From the NCBI RefSeq assembly GCF_004011695.2, contig NC_082405.1:2417001-2481000 (forward strand): 64,000 bases of DNA, read 5' to 3'. This stretch comes from Ascochyta rabiei. Lineage: Eukaryota; Ascomycota; Dothideomycetes; Pleosporales; Didymellaceae. Each line of letters begins with the position of its first letter. Position 1 is the first letter of the stretch. Below are positions 33,093 to 44,126 of the stretch, in pieces. The notes under the pieces are model-generated. The model made no database searches, had not been told where the DNA came from, and saw only the letters and a program-made list of their open reading frames with translations. The translations under genes and the position numbers were made by a program.

Positions 33093-36000
33093 CTAGCGAT
33101 CCAGCGCCTGAGCTTGACACTATCCATGATTAGCACACTCCCCTTCACAGCTCCAAAGAGTTGACTCACCATCTGCCAATACACGCCGCGTTTCCTCAGC
33201 AGTTCCTGGTGACTACCCTGCTCCAACACCCTCCCACTCCCCATAACAAAGATGGAGTCCGCCTTCTGAATCGTCGCGAGTCGATGCGCAACCGCTATCA
33301 CGGTCCTGCCGCCCTCGCCTGCTGCTCTCTCAATGGCTGCTTGTACCAGCTTCTCGCTCTCACTGTCGAGCGAAGAGGTCGCTTCGTCTAACAACAGCAG
33401 TCTCGGTTTCCGCAACAACGCTCTCGCGAGACTGAGGCGTTGCTTTTGGCCGCCGCTTAGAGACATGCCCTTAGGTCCTAGGCGGGTGTTGTATCCGTCT
33501 GGTAGACTGGTGACGAATTCGTGGATCTGGGCGTCTTTGCACGCAGCTTCTATTTCGGCGCTGGTGGCGGTGTCGACGGAAAGTGCGACGTTGTCTTTGA
33601 TGGTACCTTCGTAGAGCGTAGGCTCCTGCGATACAAGTCCGATCTGCTGGCGATAGAGGGATGGATCGAGAGTCGTTATGTCTTGGTTGTTGTAGAAGAT
33701 TGTGCCGGAGGTGGCATCGTAGAAGCGCTCGAGAAGAGAAATAGTGGTAGATTTACCACAGCCTGGTGGTAGATAAGCATGAGTTAAAAACCATTGAAAC
33801 CTGCTTTGTGTATAGGAACTTACCGGATGCACCAACCAATGCAGCGAATTGCCCAGGAGCAACGTGAAGATTGAGATGCGAGAGCACTTGAGCGTCACGA
33901 GACTTGTAGGTGAAGCCGACATCCTCAAAGTCGACGCTGACACCGCCAGAAGGATTGCGTAGTGCTGGATAGACAGGATTAGCGGTGGCTTTGGGAGAGC
34001 GCATACTGAGGATGCGATTTGCTGCTCCAGTTGCTTGAGCCATGTCTATTGAAGGTTAGTCAAATGATACTGGAAAGCTGTAGACATGCTCACTTGGTGC
34101 AAAGCTGAACCACATGCCAGCAGCAATAGCACCCTGTACCACCGCAGTGTATATGACGAAGAAATCAACGACGTCGTACTCCCTCGCAGCAAGTAGCGTA
34201 CCGCCGTACCAGAATGCCAAAGCCATGCAACCTAACTCGAGGCTGTCGCTCGCCGCGAACACAACAGTCGAGTACTTCGCACTGCCAAAGGCATGCTTGA
34301 CGTGATCGACCAGCAGATTTTGGTATCGGTTTCCGATCGTGTCCTCCATGATGAGACTAAGTACCGTCCGAAAGGCGCCAACGGCCTCTGTAGCGAACTG
34401 ACTACTTTCCTCAAACACTTTGGCGTTCTTCTTCTCGAACTCAATCTCCAGACGCATGCGCATGTAGCCTGCAGCAAGAATGATTGGCATGATCGAAAAG
34501 AGGGCGACTAGGGTGAGCTTCCAGCCGTAGACAAAAGAGATGATCAGAGACCCGACCAGATTAACGACTGCGATGAGTGCAATGGACATCTCGGTTGTCA
34601 TGAGTTGTCGAAGTTGCATGACGTCGGAACTTAAGCGAGAGGTGAGAGATCCTGGGGAATGTCCCTGGTCGTCAAACCACGCAATCCTCTTTCGCATCAT
34701 GTTGTTCAGATATTCTTTTCCGTATATCGACGTGACGACAACTTCCACGTAGTGGAGAGCGTACCCAAGGACAAAATAGGCAAGACCGACAGCAGCGGCT
34801 TCCACACCAAACATGCCTGCCCAGAAGTTACCTTGGCTGACAAGACGGTCGTCGGTAAAGGTGAAGACTTCGATGACTTTCGCAAAGATGAAAGCCTGCA
34901 ACGGGTAGATAGCTCCAGCCATAAGAATCCCGACTGCCGAGATTGAGTAGAGCAGCCATTGGCTACGCTGCTCATAGAGTAGGCGCCCGAAGCTGAGCAT
35001 CAGTCCTCGCTCCTTGTATTCAGGATCCTTGTCAGACGTCTGCGACTCCGTTTCTTGTACGGTAGCACGCTTCGCATCTGCAGTGTTGACACGCTCAAGC
35101 TGAGCCTCCTCAGATATATCGTTGACACCTTCCGGCTCCATCGTTAGCTCTTGAGCATATACGAGACCGCGGTAGACACCTGCTTCGAGCTGCACGAGCT
35201 CTTCGTGGGTACCCTCTTCGACAAGTTTGCCCTGGCGCAGAACCACAATCTTATCCGCCCGCTTAATAGTAGAGAGGCGATGGGCAATGACGATAGTGGT
35301 CCGGTTCCTCGAAACGCGGTCCAAGGCTTGCTGAACTATCCGCTCTGTGCGCACGTCAATTGCACTGGTCGCTTCATCCAGGATGAGAATGGTGGGCTGC
35401 TTTACAATGCTCCGTGCAATGGCTATGCGCTGACGCTGACCCCCAGAAAGCTTGATACCGCTCTCCCCAACTAGAGTGTTGTAGCCTTGGGGCAGCTTTG
35501 AGATGAATTCTTCAGCATAAGCTTCCCGACAAGCCTCGTCCACCATTTTCATCTTCTCGTCTTTTGACAAGTCTTGCATATCTGTTCCGCAGAGGCCGAA
35601 AGCAACGTTGTTGAATAGAGTGTCGTTGAATAAGAACGGCTCCTGTTGAACCAGCCCGATCTTTGAGCGCCACCACTTCAGGTCAACATCTCGGATGTCT
35701 GTTCCACCGACTCTGATCGTTCCAGTGCAGGTATTTGGTCCTTGTTCAACATTCTCCTCTTTCTTTGACTTTGCCGCTTCCTTTTCGGCTGTCTCGTCGT
35801 CAGTATTCTTCCGTTGCCAGAACTTCTTCGACTTTTGTGGTTGCTGCTCGTCCGTGACAGGCGTAGGTGGAGTGATGTCGGCGCGCGCAGCGGCAGTGGT
35901 GCCTGCTAGTTCGTACCACCTCTGCACAAGGCCAACAATAGTGCTTTTGCCCGATCCTGATGGTCCGACTATGGCTGTGACTTTGCCAGCACTAAGTGTG

Positions 36001-37610
36001 AGGTTAAGATTATCAAGTATCTGTACGTCAGGCCTACTTGGGTAGGAAAAGGCGACTTTGTCGAATGTGATATCAGCATCAGCAGTGATTTCAGGTTCTC
36101 TCAATCCGGAGATATTGGCCAGAGGGGCGTCGATAGTCACAAAGAGTTCGGTTGCTGCAGTAGCGGCCTTGGTGATGGCCATAATCGGAGCTGCTAAACG
36201 ACCAATGTTCATGACCGCCATCATAACAGAAAAAAGTACTCTGGAAAAATCAATTGCAAACTCCATGCGGTCAAAGTAAGAAACTCACACGGTGATATCG
36301 CCGACATTACCATGACCCTCTGATGCTCGTTTGATTCCGTACCAGAAGGTCAAGCCGAAGGTGCCATACATTGCCATCATCTGTGGAGCCATCATAAGCC
36401 CCATCAAGGGCGCAGCTTTCTTTTCATTCTCACCAGCCTAAACAGAGAGTATAGTCAGTCGTCGATACAGGGATAGAATGCACAGACACGACAGAGACCT
36501 ACCTTGGCGACGGCGAGCTCGTGTAGCCGAGCAAGTTTGGCTTCCGCACCAAACGCTACGACAACCCGCACAGAAGAAAACATCTCAAATGCCATGGCTG
36601 AAGCATCTTCGAGGTGTTTAGCAGTGACTTTCTGGATCTTGATGAAGGGCGGGACGATGAGACCATATATGACCAAGATGAAAGGCAGTGCTGCCGAGGC
36701 AACTAGAGTCAACAGCCAGCCTTTTACAAAAGACACAACATACAATCCGATCGTGAATGCAAGTGACTGAAAGAACATCGCAAAGTGCTGTGAGATCGCG
36801 AGTTGGACTGTATTCGATGATGTTGTGATTCGGGTCGATACTTTCCCGGGGGATATAGTATCTATCATGGCGACTGATTGAGCAAAGAGAGCGCGTAGGT
36901 ACGCCAGGCGAAGGGCTGCAGACATCCTCAACCCGCTGATGCGGATGCAGAGCTTATCTCAATTTAGCATTGCAGGGTGTGAGAACAAGATAACAACGTA
37001 CCATTGACACATAAGATAGCACAAACTTCGCGATGAACAAGTACAGAATGTAAAGGGATAGTTTGTTGATATCGGCCTGAAACTCCTCCCTCGTGACGCT
37101 TGTTCCTGGGATAAAATAGTTTGTGAAGTTACCGACAAGCTGGCCTGTTATTCCTTAGTCGAGGTTCTACGAATAGAGAACTCGACAACGTACCAAAAAC
37201 GATGTTCATCAGGGGCATTGCCTAATACCTGTCAGTATCCAGGATTGGTATTGTACGGCTCACTTACAACGCCGGACCCGATTGATGTGAGGCAACACAA
37301 GGCAATCAAGAAGTAGTCAAGTACGGTTCCGTATTTGAAGACGCGCTGTCCAAAACGTAAGCCGACATCAACACCACACCGTCGAATCTGTACTCACGAA
37401 GTAGTTCTTCAAGCCGGCGTCCGACGCTTTCTTGGACTCAGGTTTGACGTCCAAACTCGTCTCAGCAGTTTTCGCAACACCATCTTTGTCTCGTGTGCCG
37501 GCATCGATGATTTGTGCTTGGAGCGCAGCTGTCTCTCCTTCGGCGGTAGCGGACGGCGGTAGTGGTTTGATGTCTACCATGCTTGATCTGCGGATGCTCG
37601 ACCAAGGCAT
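33093..37610 (-). CDS. Full-length ABC-B (MDR/pmd1-type) transporter
   Basis: Ten exons: 37610-37398, 37345-37268, 37221-37194, 37144-37002, 36952-36503, 36437-36289, 36240-34094, 34045-33824, 33762-33170, 33119-33093; 1349 aa in a TMD-NBD-TMD-NBD order. NBD1 has Walker A GPSGSGKST (445-453), LSGGQRQR (617-624) and ILILDEATSAID. NBD2 has GASGCGKST near 1141, LSGGQKQR and LLLLDEATSSLD. Both have AHR H-loops. The last exon has nine codons ending CQAQALDR, the usual family ending. Members export hydrophobic drugs, peptides or lipids. NBD1 carries an insertion of about 60 charged residues after Walker A. Start could instead be ATG 37580 (MVDIKPLPPS). Confidence 0.93.
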
Positions 37611-39424
37611 CAAAGGACCGAGCCTTGTTATCAAGTGTGCTCTAGGCAGAAACTATGCAAAGACGCGCGTTGACAAAGGTACCAGAAACTGGTGCCTGAA
37701 GGTAGATTGGGGAGCGGTAGACTTCAGCTTGTTTACGCGAAGGCCAAGAATACCGGTAAGACAAGAGCTCTGTGTTAGCAGCAATTGCTATCAAGGTGGA
37801 CGTCTGCCTGTGATCAGGAGTGATCGGTGGTGACGACGGCGGAGACGACGACGATGATGATGGCTGTGCATTATATTTAACTTCCTGCCAAGCGTAGTGA
37901 AGGTAGTGTAAGGGTGTGGACCAGAGGTTGTAAGAGTGGAGCCTAGATCGTTCACGCTAGCTACCGCCCTGCAAGACTTTGTCCCAATCGAGCGAATACT
38001 GCGAGTTGCAAGCGACCTAGCATAACCTTAGTGCACATTCCGAAACACTGTAACTGGTTGAAACCAGATCAGCCCCAGCCCTAAGGATGACTCGCAGTAC
38101 GAACATGAACCAAAGCAAGACGTAAGAACGACGGAGCACGTGATCTACATCGGTAACCTGCCAGACCGACGAATTTTGCCGACTCTGCGCTAGTCGCTTA
38201 CAATTGGCGACTTACTGCGTGTTGTTTTCGTCTTTCATTACCCGACCTTTCATGATGGAGCTGCGGTTTCGCGAACAATCGGAGCACACCAGAGGCGCTG
38301 ACCTTCTGTCTCTGCGCGGCAGAGATATAGCCCAAGCCAGACCATCTCAGCCATGCCCCCTTTACCCTTAAATCCCATCTTCATGTGTGTATGTTCTATT
38401 CTTAACGTTCAGCACTCAACATCCTCTACTTTCTTCTATTCACGCCTTATCTATATCATAACCCTTCAATAGAGCACACAGCCTCTACAACCAATATTAG
38501 AAGTATATCATAGAATATTAAGCCTCTAGGAGCTTAGGGATGCCTTTATAAGAAGATTTTATTACAAGAAGCTAGTTTAATGACAGACACTATAACATTC
38601 AACTGATCCCTCTAATCGAGTGATTATATACAATAGAGAGTGCACATGATAAGAAAGCTAACTAACAGTCCTTGCTATCGAGTCGTAGTAACGATTCCAC
38701 CCAAGCCCTAATATTCGCGCATTCAAACACCTGCTGGAATCTCGTCCACCCCCCCCCCCCCCCCCCCGGTGGATCCGCCGTAGCTATCTCGATAGTCTGT
38801 CCCGTGTGGCTTTTGCCATGCACTGGATTTCATCGCGGTTCCGGCATAGCTGCCTGCGTTGCTGATTGTCGCAATGTTTGATCGGCTTGTTGTGTGTGAC
38901 GCATGGTTCTTTGCCCCGCTGCCTCATCTTGGAGGCTGCGCTGGCTTGGAGCTGAGGTGTGATGTACTCGCAGGGCAACTAGCAAAAGTACTACTGATCT
39001 GCTAGTAAGCCGCAACTAAGTGAAATGCTTGTAGTAGTCAATCTTTAACCTGGAATGTGTTATCTACATTACAGACTTACAGTGTTATTCTAGAGGTTAC
39101 GCTAGCCTAGTACTAAAGTATATTAATAACAAAAGTATAGAATTATATTCTATAATGCACCTTAGTCGCTATATAAGCACTTACAGAGTAACTAGTAAAA
39201 GTACTGCTAATCTGCTAGTAGGCTGCAACTAAGTTAAATGCTTGCAGTAGTTAAATCAAAAGGTAGATTGCATTATTTGTATTACAGACTTGCAGTCTTG
39301 TTGTAGAGGTTGCGCTGGTCTGGTGCTGAGGTGTGGCGATGATGGTGGTGTGGAGTTGCGCTTTCAGACGCACTGCAGTCTCGCAGGCCGACGGACGAAA
39401 GCACTGCTGATCTGCTGGCCGTTT
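37611..39424. other. Intergenic, 1.8 kb, repeat-bearing
   Basis: Promoter side of the ABC gene on the left. AT-rich degenerate sequence occupies 38390-38690, then a C19 homopolymer, then three degenerate tandem copies reaching the 3' end of the potassium channel gene. No gene recognised. Confidence 0.5.
38749..38767. repeat. C19 homopolymer
   Basis: Nineteen consecutive Cs. Homopolymer length may be a sequencing estimate. Confidence 0.85.
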
Positions 39425-39430
39425 TCAGCT
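38930..39430. repeat. Three degenerate tandem copies, middle one RIP-like
   Basis: Copies start near 38930, 39090 and 39301. Shared words are GAGGYTGCGCTGG, then AGTACTRCTRATCTGCTAG, then GCAACTAAGT and ATTACAGACTTRCAG. Copy 3 reads GCTGAGGTGTGGCG where copy 2 reads ACTAAAGTATATTA, a run of G-to-A changes typical of repeat-induced point mutation. Copy 3 runs into the last codons of the channel gene at 39425. Confidence 0.65.
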
Positions 39431-41839
39431 CGAAAACGCATCATCTGCATCATGAGCTCGCACCTGCGGCCGGACCTCCATGTCACGGATCTTCTTGATG
39501 TCCCCGTGATCGCAGGCAACCTCCCGCCGCTTCTCCAACCGGATCAAGCTCTCGACGAGCCGCTCGAGCAGCCACTCGCTTTCGCTAACGCCGGAAACCA
39601 TGGGGCTGTGTTCGCCGAGCCAATCCCAGTTAACCAGCCCTTCGTCGTCCTCGGTCTCTGCAGTCATGGTCGTTCCAAGCGCCCGATTAAGGCGGCGCGG
39701 TGTCGTGTATCTGATCAAGCGAGTGAATTCGACCCATTCTTCATAGGTGTAGCGTTTTGGTGTCGCGAGACGGAGATCAAAGGATACTTTCTTGATGCTG
39801 AGGGCGATGCGGCGGGAGAGAGAGGCTTGAGAAGGTGCTTGTGTAAGGTCGTTTTCTGCTTCGGCGGCCAGGTTTGGCAGCGTGGGGGCTGTGGCTTGCT
39901 GTGTGTCGGCGGCTGCTGCAGCGTCGTCATCATCGTCATCATCGTTGTTTGCGCTTCCGGAGTCGGGGTCGGCCGTGGCGAAGCCTTCTCTGATGCGGCG
40001 TCTTGCTTTGCGGTCCTCGATGCGCTGTTGCAGCCACGGATTCTTGGCCACGAAAGGCTGCCAGATGCCTCGCTTGGGTAGCAGCGTGAAGTCTGCGACT
40101 GTGCTGCTCCACTTTTTAAACTTTGCAACCACCGTGTCGCTCAAGTCAGAGACCAGGATAGTCATCGTAGGTACAGAAATTAGACTCCAGATGACAAAGA
40201 AGCAGCGACCTGGATTGGATTTTGGTGACAGATCTCCGTAGCCTATTGTTAGCAGCGAGATGTAGCTGGGAGCTGTCAGTACATGCTGTCGAATATGCCT
40301 GCATTTAAGACTCATTAAACATACCAGAAGTACAAGGCTTGGAAGTAGGTCATGCCTTGAGTCTCTTGCTCTGTCTGCCAGAAGACGACCGCACCAACAC
40401 ACCAGAGGATCAGGAAGGTAGTGACCGACCAAATCAGATTCATCCACTTCTTGAACCTCTTACTATCAGCTTGGATCCTGCGCATTGCATCGAAGCGGTC
40501 TTTCTCTTCCTTGAGCAGCAACAGACGCGGCTTTTGGTTCATCACGAGCGGCACCCCTAGCTTGAGCGGGAAGGAAGGGTTAGGCTGCCCGTTGGTCCCC
40601 ATTGGCGTACGGTAGGGTCTTGGAGCGGAAGGGCCACTAATCTTCAGCCTGCCAAGTGTGCCCTTGCGTACGAGCTGGCGCTCGCGGTCCCTGTATTCAT
40701 AGGAGTTGGCCACTGTCAGTTCAAGTGCATGCTCGCGTCTGCGTCTGATGTCTTTTTGGACAATATGGTTTTCACCCAATTCTCGCGCAGCGCGATACAG
40801 CGAGGCGACTATCAAACCCAGCGTTATGATGCCTCCCACAGCGTAGGGGAAGAGAAGTCCTCTGCCCAGATCGGTGGTGGCGACTAAATCTCCAAAACCT
40901 GATAAATCAGCATTGCCACCTTTTGACGATGATTGATGTCAAACTCACCAACAGTCAGAATCGTCACATAGCAGCTGCAGAGAGTTAGCCACAGCGTGCA
41001 TCAGCGACGCGGAGGTCTTACAAGTAGAGTGAGTTTGGAAATGTCCACTGATCGTCTCCAGCATCAGTCTGGATCTTGGAGTACATGGCTGCACCTCCGG
41101 CGATCCAGACGAAGAAGAACATTGTTTGTAGGATAAGTGTGCGCTGACTGTCGCTCAGAGCGAAATGGTCCGGGTAGTGTCCTAGGTAGTAGCCGAGCAT
41201 GTTGACCATCAGCAGCACCGAACAGACAAAGTAAAAGACAGCGGCAGCGACCGCATACCAATATCCCTGTGTGTAGATCTCGTAGGGCCTGTTCGGCGGA
41301 GCATAGATCTCCATACTAGCCGTGATGGCCGTCAGAAGTCCGGAGCTGATGTACCAGAAGAGAATCGTGGCAGGTAGCGCGACGATATAGCGGATCTTCT
41401 GCGTGAAGTTGCAGAGCAGGAAGACGTTGCCGAGAAAGCCGCAGATCAACGAGACGACGTTGAGCCAATAGCACCACCTCGGGTCTGCGTAGGGCACGCC
41501 GAAGAGATCGGAGACGAACTGGCCATCCAAGTAGTTGTTCTGTCGCCAGCTAGTGACTAGGGCAGCGATTGACGAGACGTTTGCCAAGGGGCCGAGTGTT
41601 GCAGCAAGGAGGGGGATGCCGGTAGAAGCAAACCACCAACTCGTCTCTGAGCCATCAGCCCACTTGTGCCAGATTCTCCAGCGTTTTGGCTGTTGGTTCT
41701 CATGTTGCGGTTTGTGAGTGGTTTCCTGCGAAGGTTGGTGGATCTGCAGTGCTTGCTGGTGCTGTGGCGCAGTGGGGTCATTACTTGGGGAAGTCTGCGG
41801 TTTCTGCACCTCAACGTCATCAGTCGGTATCGCGGTCAT
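39425..41839 (-). CDS. TOK-type two-pore-domain outward-rectifier potassium channel
   Basis: Exons 41839-41022, 40974-40949 (26 nt), 40898-40325 and 40265-39425 give 752 aa; introns are 47, 50 and 59 nt. The start is ATG 41839 (MTAIPTDDVEVQ); upstream in-frame triplets are not ATG. Several hydrophobic helices precede pore 1, whose filter TVGFGD (280-285) is assembled from the 26-nt exon and the next one. Pore 2 is TIGYGD (479-484). This agrees with the eight-segment, two-pore fungal TOK1 family, which passes outward K+ current at the plasma membrane. The cytosolic tail holds an eight-Asp run followed by five Ala (about 608-620), then a folded-looking region (YTYEEWVEFTRLIRY). A charged loop with a Lys/Arg-rich segment lies between the pores. 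Confidence 0.93.
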
Positions 41840-42384
41840 GGCAGGTGTTGGTGTTTTGCACACGACATGATGCTGATACACGACCTGGGCGTGTGGGGTA
41901 TCCAAGTATGAGATGTCCAGAACGACCGCTCCGGTCTTGTGAGGCAAAGTAAGAAAACGGGCTGGAATGCTATGAGATGCGCATCAAGGGGAAGATGGGG
42001 ACGTCAAGGCTTTGTTAACCTCCGCAAATTGACGGCTGCAAGAGGAAGTCTAGGGATGCTAGCAGTCGGCACGAGGCGGAACTGTCGCAGCCACAGTCAT
42101 AATCGGTAGGTTGGGATAGAAGGACTAGAAAGAAGCACACAAGCGAGACATGTCAGGACAAGAACGTGTTGTGATAGAGATGTGCGTTGAACGTCCTGAT
42201 CACGGCGGGGGCGTTGTCAAGAGTCGAGGTGAGGAGCGTAGCGTGCGCCACTAGCATGACGCGTCACAAGGTATCGACATTTCAAGGAGAAACCAAACCA
42301 GGGCCGTTTGTGTAGCTGAGTGCAGATTCAGAGTGTTACATTTGGATATATACAAAGTCTAGGTAGCAACAAACGACGTCATGG
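41840..42384. other. Intergenic, 545 bases
   Basis: Promoter side of the channel gene and 3' side of ETF-alpha, both on the minus strand. No RNA gene or repeat seen. Confidence 0.45.
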
Positions 42385-43528
42385 CTACTGCTTCAGCTTT
42401 TCGGTCAGTTCTGGGACCTTGTCGAACAGGTCGCCTACGAGACCCACGTCGGCAACTTGGAAGATGGGCGCGTCAGGGTCCTTGTTGATGGCGGCAATAA
42501 CCTTGCTGTCCTTCATGCCAGCCAGGTGCTGGATGGCGCCAGAAATGCCGGCGCAAAGGTACAGCTGCGGTGCCACGTTCTTTCCCGTCTGTCCGACCTG
42601 CAAGCTGTTGTCGGCGAAGCCACTGTCGACAGCGGCGCGCGAAGCACCGATGGCAGCACCCAGCGCGTCCGCCAGCGGGGGCATGAGCTTGTCGAACTCC
42701 TCCTTGGACTTCAGCCCACGGCCTCCAGAGACGACCTTGGTTGCTGAGCCGAGGTCGGGACGGTCCGACTTGGCGAGATCCTCCGACACCCATTCTGTCG
42801 GGCACTCGGCCTTGGGGTCTGTGCCTTCCTCTACTGCGGCCGAGCCTCCCTCGGGATCGGGGGCGGGGAAGGCGGTGCCGCGGACGGTGATGATCTTGGT
42901 GGTGTCGCTCGACTGGACGGTCATGATGGCGTTGCCGGCGTAGATGGGGCGAACGAATGCTGTGGGTGCGTCAGCTTTGCGTGCTGGATGGTGGCCTGCC
43001 TGCACTCACTGTCCTCGCTCTCGATGGCTGTGATGTCGGAGATCTGCTGGACATCGAGCAGGGCGGCAACGCGCGGCATCAGGTTCTTGCCAAAGGCAGA
43101 GTGGCCGGTCAGGACGTGGGTGTAGCCGCCCTTCTTGATGTTGTCGACCAGCAGCGGCGCCCAGTTCTCGGCGAGCCCCTGCAGCATTGTCAGCCCTCGC
43201 ACTCGGTCGCTGGGGGTGGCAGCCTGACCCTGTCGTATGCGGCGTTGTCGACGTAGATGACCTTCTCGATGCCCTGAGCCTTGCCCGCCTGCTCAGCAAG
43301 GGCCTTGCCCGCACTTCCGGCGACAAAGGCTGTGACGGAGCCACCGAGCTTGGTGCCGGCGGTGATGGCGGCGAGCGAGGCGATGTTGAGCTTGCCCTCT
43401 TTGGCCTCGAGGACGGCGAGCGTCGAGGCCAGTCGTGCCCATGCGGCGTGCGACTGCGACTGCGTCTGGGACTGGCGGAGCTGGGCGCGAGCTGAGCGGA
43501 GCACCGAGGGGCGGGCGGCGGCGAACAT
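42385..43528 (-). CDS. ETFA: Electron transfer flavoprotein alpha subunit, mitochondrial
   Basis: Exons 43528-43229, 43178-43010 and 42959-42385 give 347 aa; both introns are 50 nt. The N-terminus ([19 protein letters not shown]) is Arg-rich without acids, as in matrix presequences. The first domain reads [20 protein letters not shown] and [20 protein letters not shown]. The FAD-binding C-terminal domain has [54 protein letters not shown] and [22 protein letters not shown], the ETF-alpha signature. It pairs with ETF-beta and passes electrons from acyl-CoA and other dehydrogenases to ETF-ubiquinone oxidoreductase. It is divergent from the SWI3-like gene. Confidence 0.96.
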
Positions 43529-43535
43529 GGCGGGG

Positions 43536-43645
43536 GGCAGTCGTCGCGTTTCCTGTGGGCAGTCGTCGCAATTCCTGGGGGCAGTCGTCGCGTTTCCTGG
43601 GGGCAGTCGTCGCAATTCCTGGGGGCAGTCGTCGCAATTCCTGGG
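43536..43645. repeat. 22-bp minisatellite, five copies
   Basis: Unit GGCAGTCGTCGC followed by GTTTCC or AATTCC and TGGG; copies begin at 43536, 43558, 43580, 43602 and 43624, with a partial sixth. The array starts 8 bases upstream of the ETFA start codon, so it probably lies in the 5' UTR. Confidence 0.9.
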
Positions 43646-43812
43646 GGCAATGCGTGGACTCGAGCGCAGGTGGGGCGGGCAGGAGACTCGAGAGCTGCGC
43701 AGCGCGGTGACCTCGGCCTAGCCAGCCCGGCACTGATTAAGCCGCGAGCGCTGGCAGGGATGAGCACTGGCGAGCTTGCAGTCACGTGAGGGCTGCGTCG
43801 CGAGCTGCAGAC

Positions 43813-43856
43813 GCTGGACGCTGGGCGCTGGGCGCTGGGCGCTGGGCGCTGGGCGC
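43813..43856. repeat. GCTGGGC heptamer array
   Basis: About six copies of a 7-bp unit (GCTGGAC first, then GCTGGGC). Confidence 0.85.
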
Positions 43857-44126
43857 ATCGCGAACACGGAAGTTCAGACGCGACGACGTCCCATCGCGAA
43901 TCGCATCGCAGCCCCAACGCGCCCACGCCTGCACCCTCGTTTGCCGCTGCACAGCACCACGACGCTGCGCACCGAGCTTGTCTAGGCTGCGCGACCCCCA
44001 TTGTGCACTGTCGACCCGCGCGACTGCCCGTCCTGCCGCCCTGACACTGCACACGCCGCGAGCCTGCCCACGACTGCCCACGACTGCCCACGACCGCCCA
44101 CCGCCCACCGCCCACCGCCCATCGCC

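Larger units (their letters stand above)
43529..44126. promoter_or_regulatory. Divergent, minisatellite-rich promoter between ETFA and SWI3-like genes
   Basis: 598 GC-rich bases separate the two ATGs. They contain five 22-bp repeats next to ETFA, a GCTGGGC heptamer array (43813-43856), a 10-bp GACTGCCCAC array (about 44063-44092) and a CCGCCCA heptamer array (about 44095-44122) next to the plus-strand ATG. No TATA box seen. Confidence 0.55.
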
